Made by a program: the position numbers and the translations under genes. From positions 51,345 to 115,344 of the forward strand of contig NZ_JACVVE010000018.1 of assembly GCF_016648105.1 (NCBI RefSeq): a DNA stretch of 64,000 nucleotides, read 5' to 3'. The stretch comes from Pseudomonas sp. S31. GTDB lineage: Bacteria > Pseudomonadota > Gammaproteobacteria > Pseudomonadales > Pseudomonadaceae. This document shows positions 49,227-57,076 of this stretch, one piece after another (within the stretch, counting starts at the first letter, position 1; each line of letters opens with the position of its first letter). Under the pieces are notes generated by a model that saw only the letters and a program-made list of their open reading frames with translations, was not told the origin of the DNA and did no database searches.

Positions 49227-51211
49227 ACGCGGCGTTGCTGATCCCCGAACTCGGCCAGCTGGCGATGATCCTGGCGATCTGTTTCGCGGCCGTGCAGGCC
49301 ACGCTGCCGCTGCTCGGCGCCTGGCGCGGCGACAGCCTGTGGATGAGCCTGGCGCGGCCGGCGGCCTGGGGGCAATTCGCCTTTCTCGCGTTTGCCTTCG
49401 GCTGCCTCACCCATGCCTTCATGACCGACAACTTCTCGGTCGCCTACGTGGCCAGCAACTCCAACAGCGCCTTGCCCTGGTACTACAAGTTCAGCGCCGT
49501 GTGGGGTGCGCACGAGGGCTCGCTGCTGCTGTGGGCGCTGATCCTCGGCGGCTGGACCTTCGCCGTGTCGGTGTTCTCGCGGCAATTGCCGCAAGTGATG
49601 CTGGCGCGGGTGCTGGCGGTGATGGGCATGATCAGCGTCGGCTTCCTGAGCTTCCTGATCATCACCTCCAACCCGTTCTCGCGCCTGTTGCCGCAGGTGC
49701 CCGGCGATGGCCGCGACCTCAACCCACTGTTGCAGGACTTCGGCCTGATCGTCCATCCACCGATGCTGTACATGGGCTACGTGGGCTTCTCGGTGGCGTT
49801 CGCCTTCGCCATCGCCGCCTTGCTCGGCGGGCGCCTGGATGCGGCCTGGGCGCGCTGGTCGCGGCCCTGGACCATCGTTGCCTGGGCCTTTCTTGGCGTG
49901 GGCATCACCCTGGGCTCGTGGTGGGCGTACTACGAACTGGGCTGGGGCGGCTGGTGGTTCTGGGACCCGGTGGAAAACGCCTCGTTCATGCCCTGGCTGG
50001 TGGGCACCGCACTGATCCACTCGCTGGCGGTGACCGAGAAACGCGGGGTGTTCAAGAGCTGGACCGTGCTGCTGGCGATCGCCGCGTTCTCGCTGAGCCT
50101 GCTGGGCACCTTCCTGGTGCGCTCCGGGGTGCTGACCTCGGTGCACGCGTTCGCCGCCGACCCGTCGCGTGGCGTGTTCATCCTGATCTTCCTGTTGTTC
50201 GTGGTCGGTGGCTCGCTGACCCTGTTCGCCTTGCGCGCCCCGGTGGTCAAGAGCCAGGTCGGCTTCGCCCTGTGGTCGCGTGAGACGCTGTTGCTGGCGA
50301 ACAACCTGGTGCTGGTCGTGGCGGCCTCGATGATCCTGCTCGGCACGCTGTATCCGCTGGTACTCGACGCCCTGACCGGGGCCAAGCTGTCGGTCGGCCC
50401 GCCGTACTTCGATGCGTTGTTCCTGCCGTTGATGGCGCTGCTGATGGTGGTGCTGGGCATTGGCGTGGTGGTGCGCTGGAAGGACACCCCGGGCAAGTGG
50501 CTGATCAGCATGTTGACCCCGGTGCTGATCGCCAGCGTGGTGCTGGCACCGGTGGCCGGCTTCATCGTCGACGATTTCGACTGGCCGACCCTGAGCGTGT
50601 TCGCCCTGGCGGCCTGGGTGGTGCTCGGCGGTGTGCGCGACATCTTCGACAAGACCCGCCACAAGGGGCTGAGCAAGGGCGTGCGCGGCCTGAGCCGCAG
50701 CTACTGGGGCATGCAGCTGGCGCACCTGGGCCTGGCGGTCTGTGCCCTGGGCGTGGTGCTGTCGAGCAACAACAGCGCCGAGCGCGACCTGCGCATGGCA
50801 CCGGGCGAAAGCGTCGAGCTGGGCGGCTACCAGTTCCTGTTCCAGGGCGCCAAGCACTTCGAGGGGCCGAACTTCATCTCCGACAAAGGGACCATCGTGG
50901 TCACCCGCGACGGCCGCGAAGTGACCACGCTGCATCCTGAAAAGCGCTTGTACACCGTGCAGCAGTCGATGATGACCGAGGCCGGCATCGACGCCGGTTT
51001 CACCCGCGACCTGTACGTCGCCCTCGGCGAGCCGCTGGAGAACGGCGCCTGGGCCGTGCGCGTGCACATCAAGCCTTACGTTCGCTGGATCTGGCTGGGC
51101 GGTCTGCTGACTGGCCTGGGCGGGTTGCTGGCGGCCCTCGACCGGCGCTACCGCGTCAAGGTCAAGACCCGGGTGCAAGAGGCCCTGGGCGTGTCTGGAG
51201 CAGCTGCATGA
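49223..51211 (+). CDS. ccmF: Haem lyase subunit CcmF
   Basis: Large inner-membrane protein of 662 residues with many helices and the WWD motif WGGWWFWDPVENASFMPWL plus conserved His-bearing loops (WGAHEGSLLLW, LIVHPPMLYMGYVGFSVAFA). It joins haem from CcmE to reduced CXXCH motifs of apocytochromes, with CcmH and CcmI. Overlaps ccmE and ccmG by 4 bases. Confidence 0.97.
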   Translation: MNAALLIPELGQLAMILAICFAAVQATLPLLGAWRGDSLWMSLARPAAWGQFAFLAFAFGCLTHAFMTDNFSVAYVASNSNSALPWYYKFSAVWGAHEGSLLLWALILGGWTFAVSVFSRQLPQVMLARVLAVMGMISVGFLSFLIITSNPFSRLLPQVPGDGRDLNPLLQDFGLIVHPPMLYMGYVGFSVAFAFAIAALLGGRLDAAWARWSRPWTIVAWAFLGVGITLGSWWAYYELGWGGWWFWDPVENASFMPWLVGTALIHSLAVTEKRGVFKSWTVLLAIAAFSLSLLGTFLVRSGVLTSVHAFAADPSRGVFILIFLLFVVGGSLTLFALRAPVVKSQVGFALWSRETLLLANNLVLVVAASMILLGTLYPLVLDALTGAKLSVGPPYFDALFLPLMALLMVVLGIGVVVRWKDTPGKWLISMLTPVLIASVVLAPVAGFIVDDFDWPTLSVFALAAWVVLGGVRDIFDKTRHKGLSKGVRGLSRSYWGMQLAHLGLAVCALGVVLSSNNSAERDLRMAPGESVELGGYQFLFQGAKHFEGPNFISDKGTIVVTRDGREVTTLHPEKRLYTVQQSMMTEAGIDAGFTRDLYVALGEPLENGAWAVRVHIKPYVRWIWLGGLLTGLGGLLAALDRRYRVKVKTRVQEALGVSGAAA

Positions 51212-51744
51212 AGCGTTGGATCATGGTGTTGCCGCTGGCGGTGTTCCTGCTGCTGGCGGTGTTTCTCTACAAGGGGCTGTTCCTCAAGCCCGACGAGCTG
51301 CCCTCGGCGATGATCGGCAAGCCGTTCCCGACGTTCTCCCTACCCGCAGTGGAAGGTGAGCGGACCCTGACCCAGGCCGACCTGCTCGGCCGTCCGGCGC
51401 TGGTCAACGTGTGGGGCACCTGGTGCCCGTCGTGCAAGGTCGAGCACCCGTACCTCAACCAGCTGGCCGAGCAGGGCGTGGTGATTCACGGGGTCAGCTA
51501 CAAGGATGACAACGCCGCCGCGCAGAAGTGGCTGGCCGAGTTCCACAACCCGTACCAGCTGAACATCCGCGACGAACAGGGCAGCCTGGGGCTGAACCTG
51601 GGGGTGTACGGCGCGCCGGAAACCTTCCTCATCGATGCCCAGGGCATCATCCGCTACAAGCACGTCGGCGTGGTCGATGCCACGGTCTGGCGCGAGCAAC
51701 TGGCGCCGTTGTACCAGGGGCTGGTCGACGAGGCCAAGCCATGA
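51208..51744 (+). CDS. ccmG: Thioredoxin-like thiol:disulfide protein CcmG (DsbE)
   Basis: Membrane-anchored periplasmic thioredoxin-fold protein of 178 residues: N-terminal helix (MVLPLAVFLLLAVFLYKG), active site GTWCPSCKVEHP (CPSC), cis-Pro region (VYGAPETFLID). Reduces apocytochrome or CcmH cysteines before haem attachment. Confidence 0.96.
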   Translation: MKRWIMVLPLAVFLLLAVFLYKGLFLKPDELPSAMIGKPFPTFSLPAVEGERTLTQADLLGRPALVNVWGTWCPSCKVEHPYLNQLAEQGVVIHGVSYKDDNAAAQKWLAEFHNPYQLNIRDEQGSLGLNLGVYGAPETFLIDAQGIIRYKHVGVVDATVWREQLAPLYQGLVDEAKP

Positions 51745-52229
51745 GGCGCTGGCTCGCCGCCGCCGTGCTGGGGCTTTACCTGGGCTTGGGCCTGGCCAGC
51801 GTGGCCCAGGCGGCTATCGACACGTACCAGTTCCGCGACGAGGCCGAGCGCGAACGCTACCAGGCACTGACCAAGGAGCTGCGCTGCCCCAAGTGCCAGA
51901 ACCAGGACATCGCCGACTCCAACGCACCGATCGCCGCCGACCTGCGCAGGGAAATCTTCCGCATGCTCGGCGAAGGCAAGAGCAACCAGCAGATCGTCGA
52001 CTTCATGGTCGATCGCTATGGCGACTTCGTGCGCTACAAGCCGGCGCTCAGCAGCCGCACCTGGCTGCTCTGGTTCGGGCCCGGCATCCTTCTGGCTTCG
52101 GGCTTCGTGGTGCTGGCGGTGATCGTGCGGCGCCGTCGTGGCGCGGCCACGCAAGGGAACCCGGAGCTGTCCGCCGACGAACGCGAGCGCCTCGCCAAAC
52201 TGCTGGAAAAAGAACAGACCCATGATTGA
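51741..52229 (+). CDS. ccmH: Cytochrome c maturation thiol protein CcmH
   Basis: Protein of 162 residues with signal peptide (AAVLGLYLGLGLASVAQA), the redox motif LRCPKCQNQDIADSNAPIA and a C-terminal transmembrane helix (TWLLWFGPGILLASGFVVLA). This is the short CcmH form; the TPR part is separate as ccmI. ATG 51741 overlaps ccmG; a longer upstream frame is a shadow. Confidence 0.96.
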   Translation: MRRWLAAAVLGLYLGLGLASVAQAAIDTYQFRDEAERERYQALTKELRCPKCQNQDIADSNAPIAADLRREIFRMLGEGKSNQQIVDFMVDRYGDFVRYKPALSSRTWLLWFGPGILLASGFVVLAVIVRRRRGAATQGNPELSADERERLAKLLEKEQTHD

Positions 52230-53412
52230 ACTCTGGCTTAGCGCGGGCCTGCTGCTGCTCGTCGCCTTCGGCTTTTTGCTGATCCCGATCCTGCGTGGGC
52301 GTACCCGCCAGCAGGAAGAAGACCGTACCGCCCTCAACGTGGCCCTGTACCAGGAACGTATCGACGAACTGGCGGCCCAGCAAGCCGCCGGCGTGCTCGA
52401 TGCGGCGCAACTGGGCAAGGGCCGTGACGAGGCGGCGCGTGAGTTGCTGGCCGACACCGAAGGTGCCGAGCCGCTGCGCCAGGGCCACCTGGGCAAGGCC
52501 TTGCCACTGCTGGCGGCGCTGCTGGTGCCCTTGCTGGCACTGGGGCTGTACCTGCACTTCGGCGCCGCCGACCAGGTCCAGCTGACCCAGGAGTTCGCCG
52601 CCGCGCCAAAGACCATGGAGGAAATGACCACGCGCCTGGAGCGTGCCGTCGAGGCCCAGCCAGAGTCGGCCGAAGGCGTGTACTTCCTCGGCCGCGCCTA
52701 CATGGCCGAGCAACGCCCGGCCGATGCTGCGCGGGCCTTCGAGCGCGCCGTGGCCTTGGCTGGCCGTCAGCCCGAGCTGCTCGGGCAATGGGCCCAGGCG
52801 CTGTATTTTGCCGCCGACAAGCAATGGAGCGGGCAGCTCCAGGCGCTGACCGACGAGGCGTTGCAGGCCGATCCGAAGGAAGTCACCAGCCTCGGCCTGC
52901 GCGGCATCGCCGCGTTCGAGGGTGAGCGTTACCAGGAGGCCATCGACTACTGGAATCGCCTGTTGGTGCTGTTGCCCGAGGGCGACTCGTCGCGGGCAGC
53001 ATTGCAGGGCGGCATCGACCGCGCCGCCGAACGTTTGGGTGGTAGCGCCGCCAAGCCCGCGGCGCCGGTTGGTGCACGGTTGAAGGTTCGGGTCGAGCTG
53101 GCGGCAGCGCTCAAGGACAAGGTCAAGCCCGACGACACCGTGTTCATCTTCGCCCGCGCCAGCAATGGCCCGCCGATGCCCCTGGCGGCCAAGCGCGTGA
53201 CCGTGGCGCAGTTGCCCATCGAGGTGGAGTTGTCCGATGCCGACGCGATGATGCCGCAGATGAAACTGTCGGACTTCCCGCAAGTCCAACTGGTTGCCCG
53301 TGTCTCGCGCGCTGGCCAGCCGACCCGAGGCGAGTGGATCGGCCAGGGCGCGCCGCTGGCCAATTCCACCCAGGCCCAGCAACAGCTGGTCATCGACAGC
53401 CCCGACCGGTAA
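52222..53412 (+). CDS. ccmI: Apocytochrome c chaperone CcmI
   Basis: Protein of 396 residues. Two N-terminal transmembrane helices (LSAGLLLLVAFGFLLIPIL and LLAALLVPLLALGLYLHF) flank a short loop; then TPR-like repeats (VYFLGRAYMAEQRPADAARA, FERAVALAGR) and a C-terminal beta domain (LAAALKDKVKPDDTVFIFAR). It delivers apocytochromes to CcmF/H. Overlaps ccmH by 8 bases. Last ccm gene. Confidence 0.93.
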   Translation: MIELWLSAGLLLLVAFGFLLIPILRGRTRQQEEDRTALNVALYQERIDELAAQQAAGVLDAAQLGKGRDEAARELLADTEGAEPLRQGHLGKALPLLAALLVPLLALGLYLHFGAADQVQLTQEFAAAPKTMEEMTTRLERAVEAQPESAEGVYFLGRAYMAEQRPADAARAFERAVALAGRQPELLGQWAQALYFAADKQWSGQLQALTDEALQADPKEVTSLGLRGIAAFEGERYQEAIDYWNRLLVLLPEGDSSRAALQGGIDRAAERLGGSAAKPAAPVGARLKVRVELAAALKDKVKPDDTVFIFARASNGPPMPLAAKRVTVAQLPIEVELSDADAMMPQMKLSDFPQVQLVARVSRAGQPTRGEWIGQGAPLANSTQAQQQLVIDSPDR

Positions 53413-53424
53413 GAGAACGACGCC

Positions 53425-53844
53425 ATGCACAACACCCTACGCCTGACCCTGATCACCCTGGCCCTGGGTTTGTCCGCCTGTACGGTGCATGAGCCGGCCC
53501 AGCAGCCGACGCCGCCGATCGAGACGCCCCCGCCGCACCAGGGGCCAGTGGTCAAGCCATTGCCAGATGGCCAGCCGTCCACCCAGCCGAGCCAGCCGGC
53601 GTCGATTCCCAAGCCGATGCCGCGCACCTCGGCGAGCTTCGCGCCACCACCAGGAGGGGCGAGCCATTGGGATCCCAAGCTGGGGGTGTATGTGCTGGAG
53701 AAGAAGACCAATACGTTCTACCGCCAGCGTACCTATTATCGCTATGACAAGGGTTGGAGCTGGTCGCTGAGCCCGGATGGGCCTTGGCAGGAAACCGACA
53801 GCAGTGGCGTGCCGGGTGGTCTGGGGCGGGCGTTCGCGCAGTGA
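53425..53844 (+). CDS. Proline-rich lipoprotein of unknown function
   Basis: Protein of 139 residues with a lipoprotein signal (LITLALGLSAC, lipidated Cys19), a Pro/Gln/Thr-rich linker (about 24-75) and a compact C-terminal part rich in Tyr and Trp (HWDPKLGVYVLEKKTNTFYR, YDKGWSWSLSPDGPW). It lies 12 bases after ccmI and may be read with the operon. I do not know a function; an envelope role is inferred from the signal only. Confidence 0.8.
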   Translation: MHNTLRLTLITLALGLSACTVHEPAQQPTPPIETPPPHQGPVVKPLPDGQPSTQPSQPASIPKPMPRTSASFAPPPGGASHWDPKLGVYVLEKKTNTFYRQRTYYRYDKGWSWSLSPDGPWQETDSSGVPGGLGRAFAQ

Positions 53845-53868
53845 TGTCTGATGGTTGGGTGTGGCCTC

Positions 53869-53893
53869 TTCGCGGGTGAACCCGCTCCTACAG
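53869..53893 (-). repeat. Single REP element
   Basis: TTCGCGGGTGAACCCGCTCC plus TACAG, unpaired, 24 bases after the lipoprotein stop. Confidence 0.82.
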
Positions 53894-54001
53894 GGGCACC
53901 ACGAACCCAACCGATACAGTACAGTTAAACCCCAATTTACCGATTGACTGTACCGGCCACTGACTCCGCATAATGCCCCTTCGAATTGACCCGGAGGTGG
54001 C

Positions 54002-54940
54002 ATGAGCAAGACAGTCCTGGTACTGGTTGAAACCGTCGACGATTACCTGCCGCTGCTCGAACAGGCTGGTTATCGGCTGATCCGTGCACCATCCCCGGCG
54101 CTGCGCGCCGACGCCATCCAACGCCACGCCAGCGAGATCGATGCCGTCCTCACCCGCGGTCCGCTGGGCCTCACAGCTGCCGAGATCGAGGCGTTGCCAG
54201 AACTGCGCATCATCTGTGTGATCGGTGCCGGCTACGAGCAGGTCGACCTGGCCGCCGCCGCAGCCCGTGGCATCACCGTCACCAATGGGGCCGGCGCCAA
54301 CGCCGGCCCGGTCGCCGACCATGCGATGGCCATCCTGCTGGCGCTGCTGCGCGACATCCCGCGCGCCGACGCCAGCACTCGGCGTGGCGAATGGAACCGA
54401 GTGATCAGCCCTTCAGTCAGCGGCAAGCGCCTCGGCGTACTGGGCTTCGGTGCAGTCGGTCAAGCCATTGCCAAGCGCGCCAGCCTGGGGTTCGACATGA
54501 ACGTCAGCTACCACAGCCGCACACCGCGCCGGGACTTGCCCTATACCTGGTACGACAGCCCGCTGCACCTGGCCGATGCCGTGGATATCCTGGTCGTCGC
54601 TACCCCCGGTGGTGCCGGCACCCACCATCTGGTCGATGCCCAAGTGCTCGAGGCGCTGGGCGCCGAGGGCTACCTGGTGAATATCGCCCGCGCCAGTGTG
54701 GTCGATACCCAGGCCCTGGTGGCTGCCCTGGAGCAGGGCCTGATCGCCGGCGCCGCGCTGGATGTGTTCGATGACGAACCCGCCGTGCCCGACAGCCTCA
54801 AGGCGCTCGGCAACACCGTGCTCACGCCCCATGTCGCCGGCCAGTCGCCGGAAGCGGCGCGCGACACCGTGGCTCTGGTGCTGCGCAACCTGCAAGCGTT
54901 CTTCGCCGGCGAGCCAGTGCTGACCCCGGTGCACCGATAA
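54002..54940 (+). CDS. D-2-hydroxyacid dehydrogenase (glyoxylate/hydroxypyruvate reductase type)
   Basis: NAD(P)-dependent enzyme of 312 residues. The Rossmann motif is LGVLGFGAVGQAIAKRA. Catalytic Arg lies in NIARASVVDTQALV, Glu in DVFDDEPAVP and His in LTPHVAGQSPEA, with substrate-side VTNGAGANAGPVADHAMAIL. This fits the GhrB/GyaR-like group reducing glyoxylate, hydroxypyruvate or 2-ketogluconate; exact substrate not determined. GGAGGTGGC lies before ATG. Confidence 0.9.
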   Translation: MSKTVLVLVETVDDYLPLLEQAGYRLIRAPSPALRADAIQRHASEIDAVLTRGPLGLTAAEIEALPELRIICVIGAGYEQVDLAAAAARGITVTNGAGANAGPVADHAMAILLALLRDIPRADASTRRGEWNRVISPSVSGKRLGVLGFGAVGQAIAKRASLGFDMNVSYHSRTPRRDLPYTWYDSPLHLADAVDILVVATPGGAGTHHLVDAQVLEALGAEGYLVNIARASVVDTQALVAALEQGLIAGAALDVFDDEPAVPDSLKALGNTVLTPHVAGQSPEAARDTVALVLRNLQAFFAGEPVLTPVHR

Positions 54941-54958
54941 CCTTCGCTTTCGTTTCCG

Positions 54959-54976
54959 CCCGGTAGAGGCCGGGCT
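54959..54976 (+). terminator. Hairpin after the dehydrogenase gene
   Basis: GCCCGG, TAGAGG, CCGGGC is a 6-bp GC-only stem 19 bases past the stop codon with no T-run; a weak terminator or mRNA-end hairpin. Confidence 0.35.
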
Positions 54977-54991
54977 CACAGGAGTGTTCGC

Positions 54992-55780
54992 ATGCAACTC
55001 GAAATCTTCCAGGTCGATGCCTTTTCCGCCGAACCCTTCGGTGGCAACCCGGCGGCGGTGATCCCCCTCGACAGCTGGCTGCCGGACGATGTGCTGCAAC
55101 GCATCGCCGAAGAGAACAACCTGTCCGAAACGGCCTATTTCGTGCGCACCGGCGAAACCTACGACCTGCGCTGGTTCACCCCCTCGGTGGAAGTCGACCT
55201 GTGCGGCCATGCCACCCTGGCTTCGGCCTATGTGCTGTTCGAGCAACTGGGCGAGCAGGCCGAGGTGCTGCGCTTCAATACGCGCAGCGGCGAGCTGCGG
55301 GTCAGCCGTGGCGCCGATGGTTTGCTGGCGATGGACTTCCCGGCCAAGCAGCCGGTGGCAATCGAACCCCCGGCGGGCCTGCTGGAAGCCCTTGGTCTGA
55401 GTGGTGTCGATACGATCTACCAGTCTGACGACTATGTACTGGTGGTCGATGACGTTGCACTGATCGAACCACTGACCCCCGACTTCGTCGCCTTGTCGGC
55501 ATTTCCGGTGCGCGGAATCGCGGTGACGGCGGCCGGCCGTGGCTACGACTTCGTCACCCGCTGGTTCGGCCCGAACGTCGGGGTCAACGAAGATCCGGTC
55601 ACAGGTTCCGCGCACACGTCGCTGGCGCCGATCTGGGCCGAGCGCCTGGGCAAAGCCAGCCTCAGCTGCGAGCAGGGCGGCGCACGCAAGGGCCAACTGC
55701 ACTGCCAGGTACCAGGTAACGGCCGGGTGATCATCAGTGGCCGTGCGGCGCTATACCTGCGCGGTAGCGTGTTCATCTGA
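54992..55780 (+). CDS. PhzF-family isomerase-like protein
   Basis: Protein of 262 residues with the two-lobed diaminopimelate-epimerase-like fold of the PhzF family. The N-terminal FQVDAFSAEPFGGNPAAVIP is characteristic, the catalytic Glu46 lies in NNLSETAYF, and the motifs VDLCGHATLASAYVLFE and EDPVTGSAHTSLAPIW are kept. It is not part of a phenazine cluster, so the real substrate is unknown. GGAG before ATG. Confidence 0.92.
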   Translation: MQLEIFQVDAFSAEPFGGNPAAVIPLDSWLPDDVLQRIAEENNLSETAYFVRTGETYDLRWFTPSVEVDLCGHATLASAYVLFEQLGEQAEVLRFNTRSGELRVSRGADGLLAMDFPAKQPVAIEPPAGLLEALGLSGVDTIYQSDDYVLVVDDVALIEPLTPDFVALSAFPVRGIAVTAAGRGYDFVTRWFGPNVGVNEDPVTGSAHTSLAPIWAERLGKASLSCEQGGARKGQLHCQVPGNGRVIISGRAALYLRGSVFI

Positions 55781-55803
55781 TCAATCGGCATTGGGGGATA
55801 TCC

Positions 55804-56142
55804 ATGAGCGGTGAATTGCAAATCATCGAGCTGCAGGAAGGCGACGGCAAACCGGCCGTCAAGGGTGCGCTGATCACTACTCAGTACACTGGCTGGCTCG
55901 CCGACGGCCGTGAATTCGATTCATCCTGGTCGCGGGGCAAACCGTTCCAGTGCGTGATCGGCACAGGTCGCGTGATCAAGGGGTGGGACCAGGGGATCAT
56001 CGGCATGCGCGTGGGCGGCAAGCGCAAGCTGCTGGTGCCGGCGCACCTGGGCTATGGCGAGCGCAGCGTGGGGAAGATCCCCGCGAATTCGGACCTGACT
56101 TTCGAAATCGAGTTGCTGGAAGTGCTGACGCGCGATGATTGA
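55804..56142 (+). CDS. FKBP-type peptidyl-prolyl cis-trans isomerase
   Basis: Single FKBP domain of 112 residues (YTGWLADGREFDSSWSRGKP, CVIGTGRVIKGWDQGIIGMR, GYGERSVGKIPANSDLTFEI). The active-site aromatic residues and Asp are kept. No signal peptide, so cytoplasmic. 23 bases after the PhzF gene. Confidence 0.95.
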   Translation: MSGELQIIELQEGDGKPAVKGALITTQYTGWLADGREFDSSWSRGKPFQCVIGTGRVIKGWDQGIIGMRVGGKRKLLVPAHLGYGERSVGKIPANSDLTFEIELLEVLTRDD

Positions 56143-56167
56143 GCGTTCAGCAACATCCGCACGCTAA

Positions 56168-56314
56168 CCTCAGCCTTGCCTAGGGAACGGCATCCGCGAC
56201 GACTTCGGCTCACTGTACGTGCTGACCCTGACCTGGCACGACGGCAAGGCGACCTTGCAAAGCCGTGCCATGCGTCAGGGCCTGGACGATGGTGCGTCGA
56301 GCCGCCAGACCTGA
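56168..56314 (+). pseudogene. Possible 3' remnant of a decayed gene
   Basis: Between the FKBP and racemase genes a frame of 48 codons, without a start codon but with coding-like codon use, reads GIRDDFGSLYVLTLTWHDGK then ATLQSRAMRQGLDDGASS and ends in TGA. It looks like the tail of a protein whose front is missing, but the parent family is not recognised. Confidence 0.3.
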
Positions 56315-56331
56315 GGTTGGCGGAGCTGCTC

Positions 56332-57060
56332 TCAGCGGCCCAGGCGCATCGGCCAGCCCAGCACCTTCTTCGGCCGAGGCGTGGCGTAGGTGCGTACCTT
56401 CGAGGTGCTGAGCCCCAGGCGTACCAGTGATTCGGCGATGGTCACCGCGGCACTCACGCCATCGACCACCGGCACCCCGGTGCGCTGGCGTATCTGCTCG
56501 TCCAGCCCGGCCATGCCGCCGCAGCCCAGGCAGATGACTTCGGCCTTGTCGTCGCGCACGGCACGCTCGGCCTGCTCGACGATGGCCTCCACGGCCCGTT
56601 GCGGGTCCTGTTCCAGTTCCAGCACGGCCAGGCCGCTGGCCCGCACCGAGGCGCAGCGGTCGTACAGGCCGGAGAGCTTCAGGCGGTCCTCGATCAGCGG
56701 CACGGTGCGGTCCAGGGTGGTCACCACCGAGTAGGCGTGGCCCAGGTACATGGCGGTGCTGGCGGCTGCGTCGGTGATGTCCACCACCGGCACGTCGAGC
56801 AGTTCCTGCAGGCCTTCGCGGCCGTGTTCGCCATAGCCTGCCTGGATGACCGCATCGTAGGGGCCGTCGTAGGCCAGCACCCGGTCCATGACCGCGATAG
56901 CGGCCAGGTAGCTCTCGAAGTTGCCCTCCACCGACTCGGCGCCGAACCAGGGCGTCAGGCCGACGATCTCGGTACCGGGTGAGGCGACGCCGCGCGCCTG
57001 CTCGGCGATGGCCTCGGTGATGGCTTCGGTGGTGTTGACGTTGGCAATCAGAATACGCAT
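56332..57060 (-). CDS. Asp/Glu/hydantoin racemase-family protein lacking the first catalytic Cys
   Basis: Protein of 242 residues. The second catalytic site is present (Cys180 in ICLGCGGMAGLDE) and so are the typical N-terminal RILIANVNTTEAITEAI and TPWFGAESVEG. The first catalytic Cys, normally in a CFGDPGL-type motif, is Gly75 in IQAGYGEHGREGL. A one-Cys arrangement resembles arylmalonate decarboxylase rather than two-Cys racemases. ATG 57060 has AAGGAT upstream; the longer frame to 57120 overlaps the transporter gene. It probably shares an operon with that NCS1 transporter (16 bases). Confidence 0.85.
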   Translation of the reverse strand: MRILIANVNTTEAITEAIAEQARGVASPGTEIVGLTPWFGAESVEGNFESYLAAIAVMDRVLAYDGPYDAVIQAGYGEHGREGLQELLDVPVVDITDAAASTAMYLGHAYSVVTTLDRTVPLIEDRLKLSGLYDRCASVRASGLAVLELEQDPQRAVEAIVEQAERAVRDDKAEVICLGCGGMAGLDEQIRQRTGVPVVDGVSAAVTIAESLVRLGLSTSKVRTYATPRPKKVLGWPMRLGR

Positions 57061-57076
57061 GGCGGTTGATCCTTGA

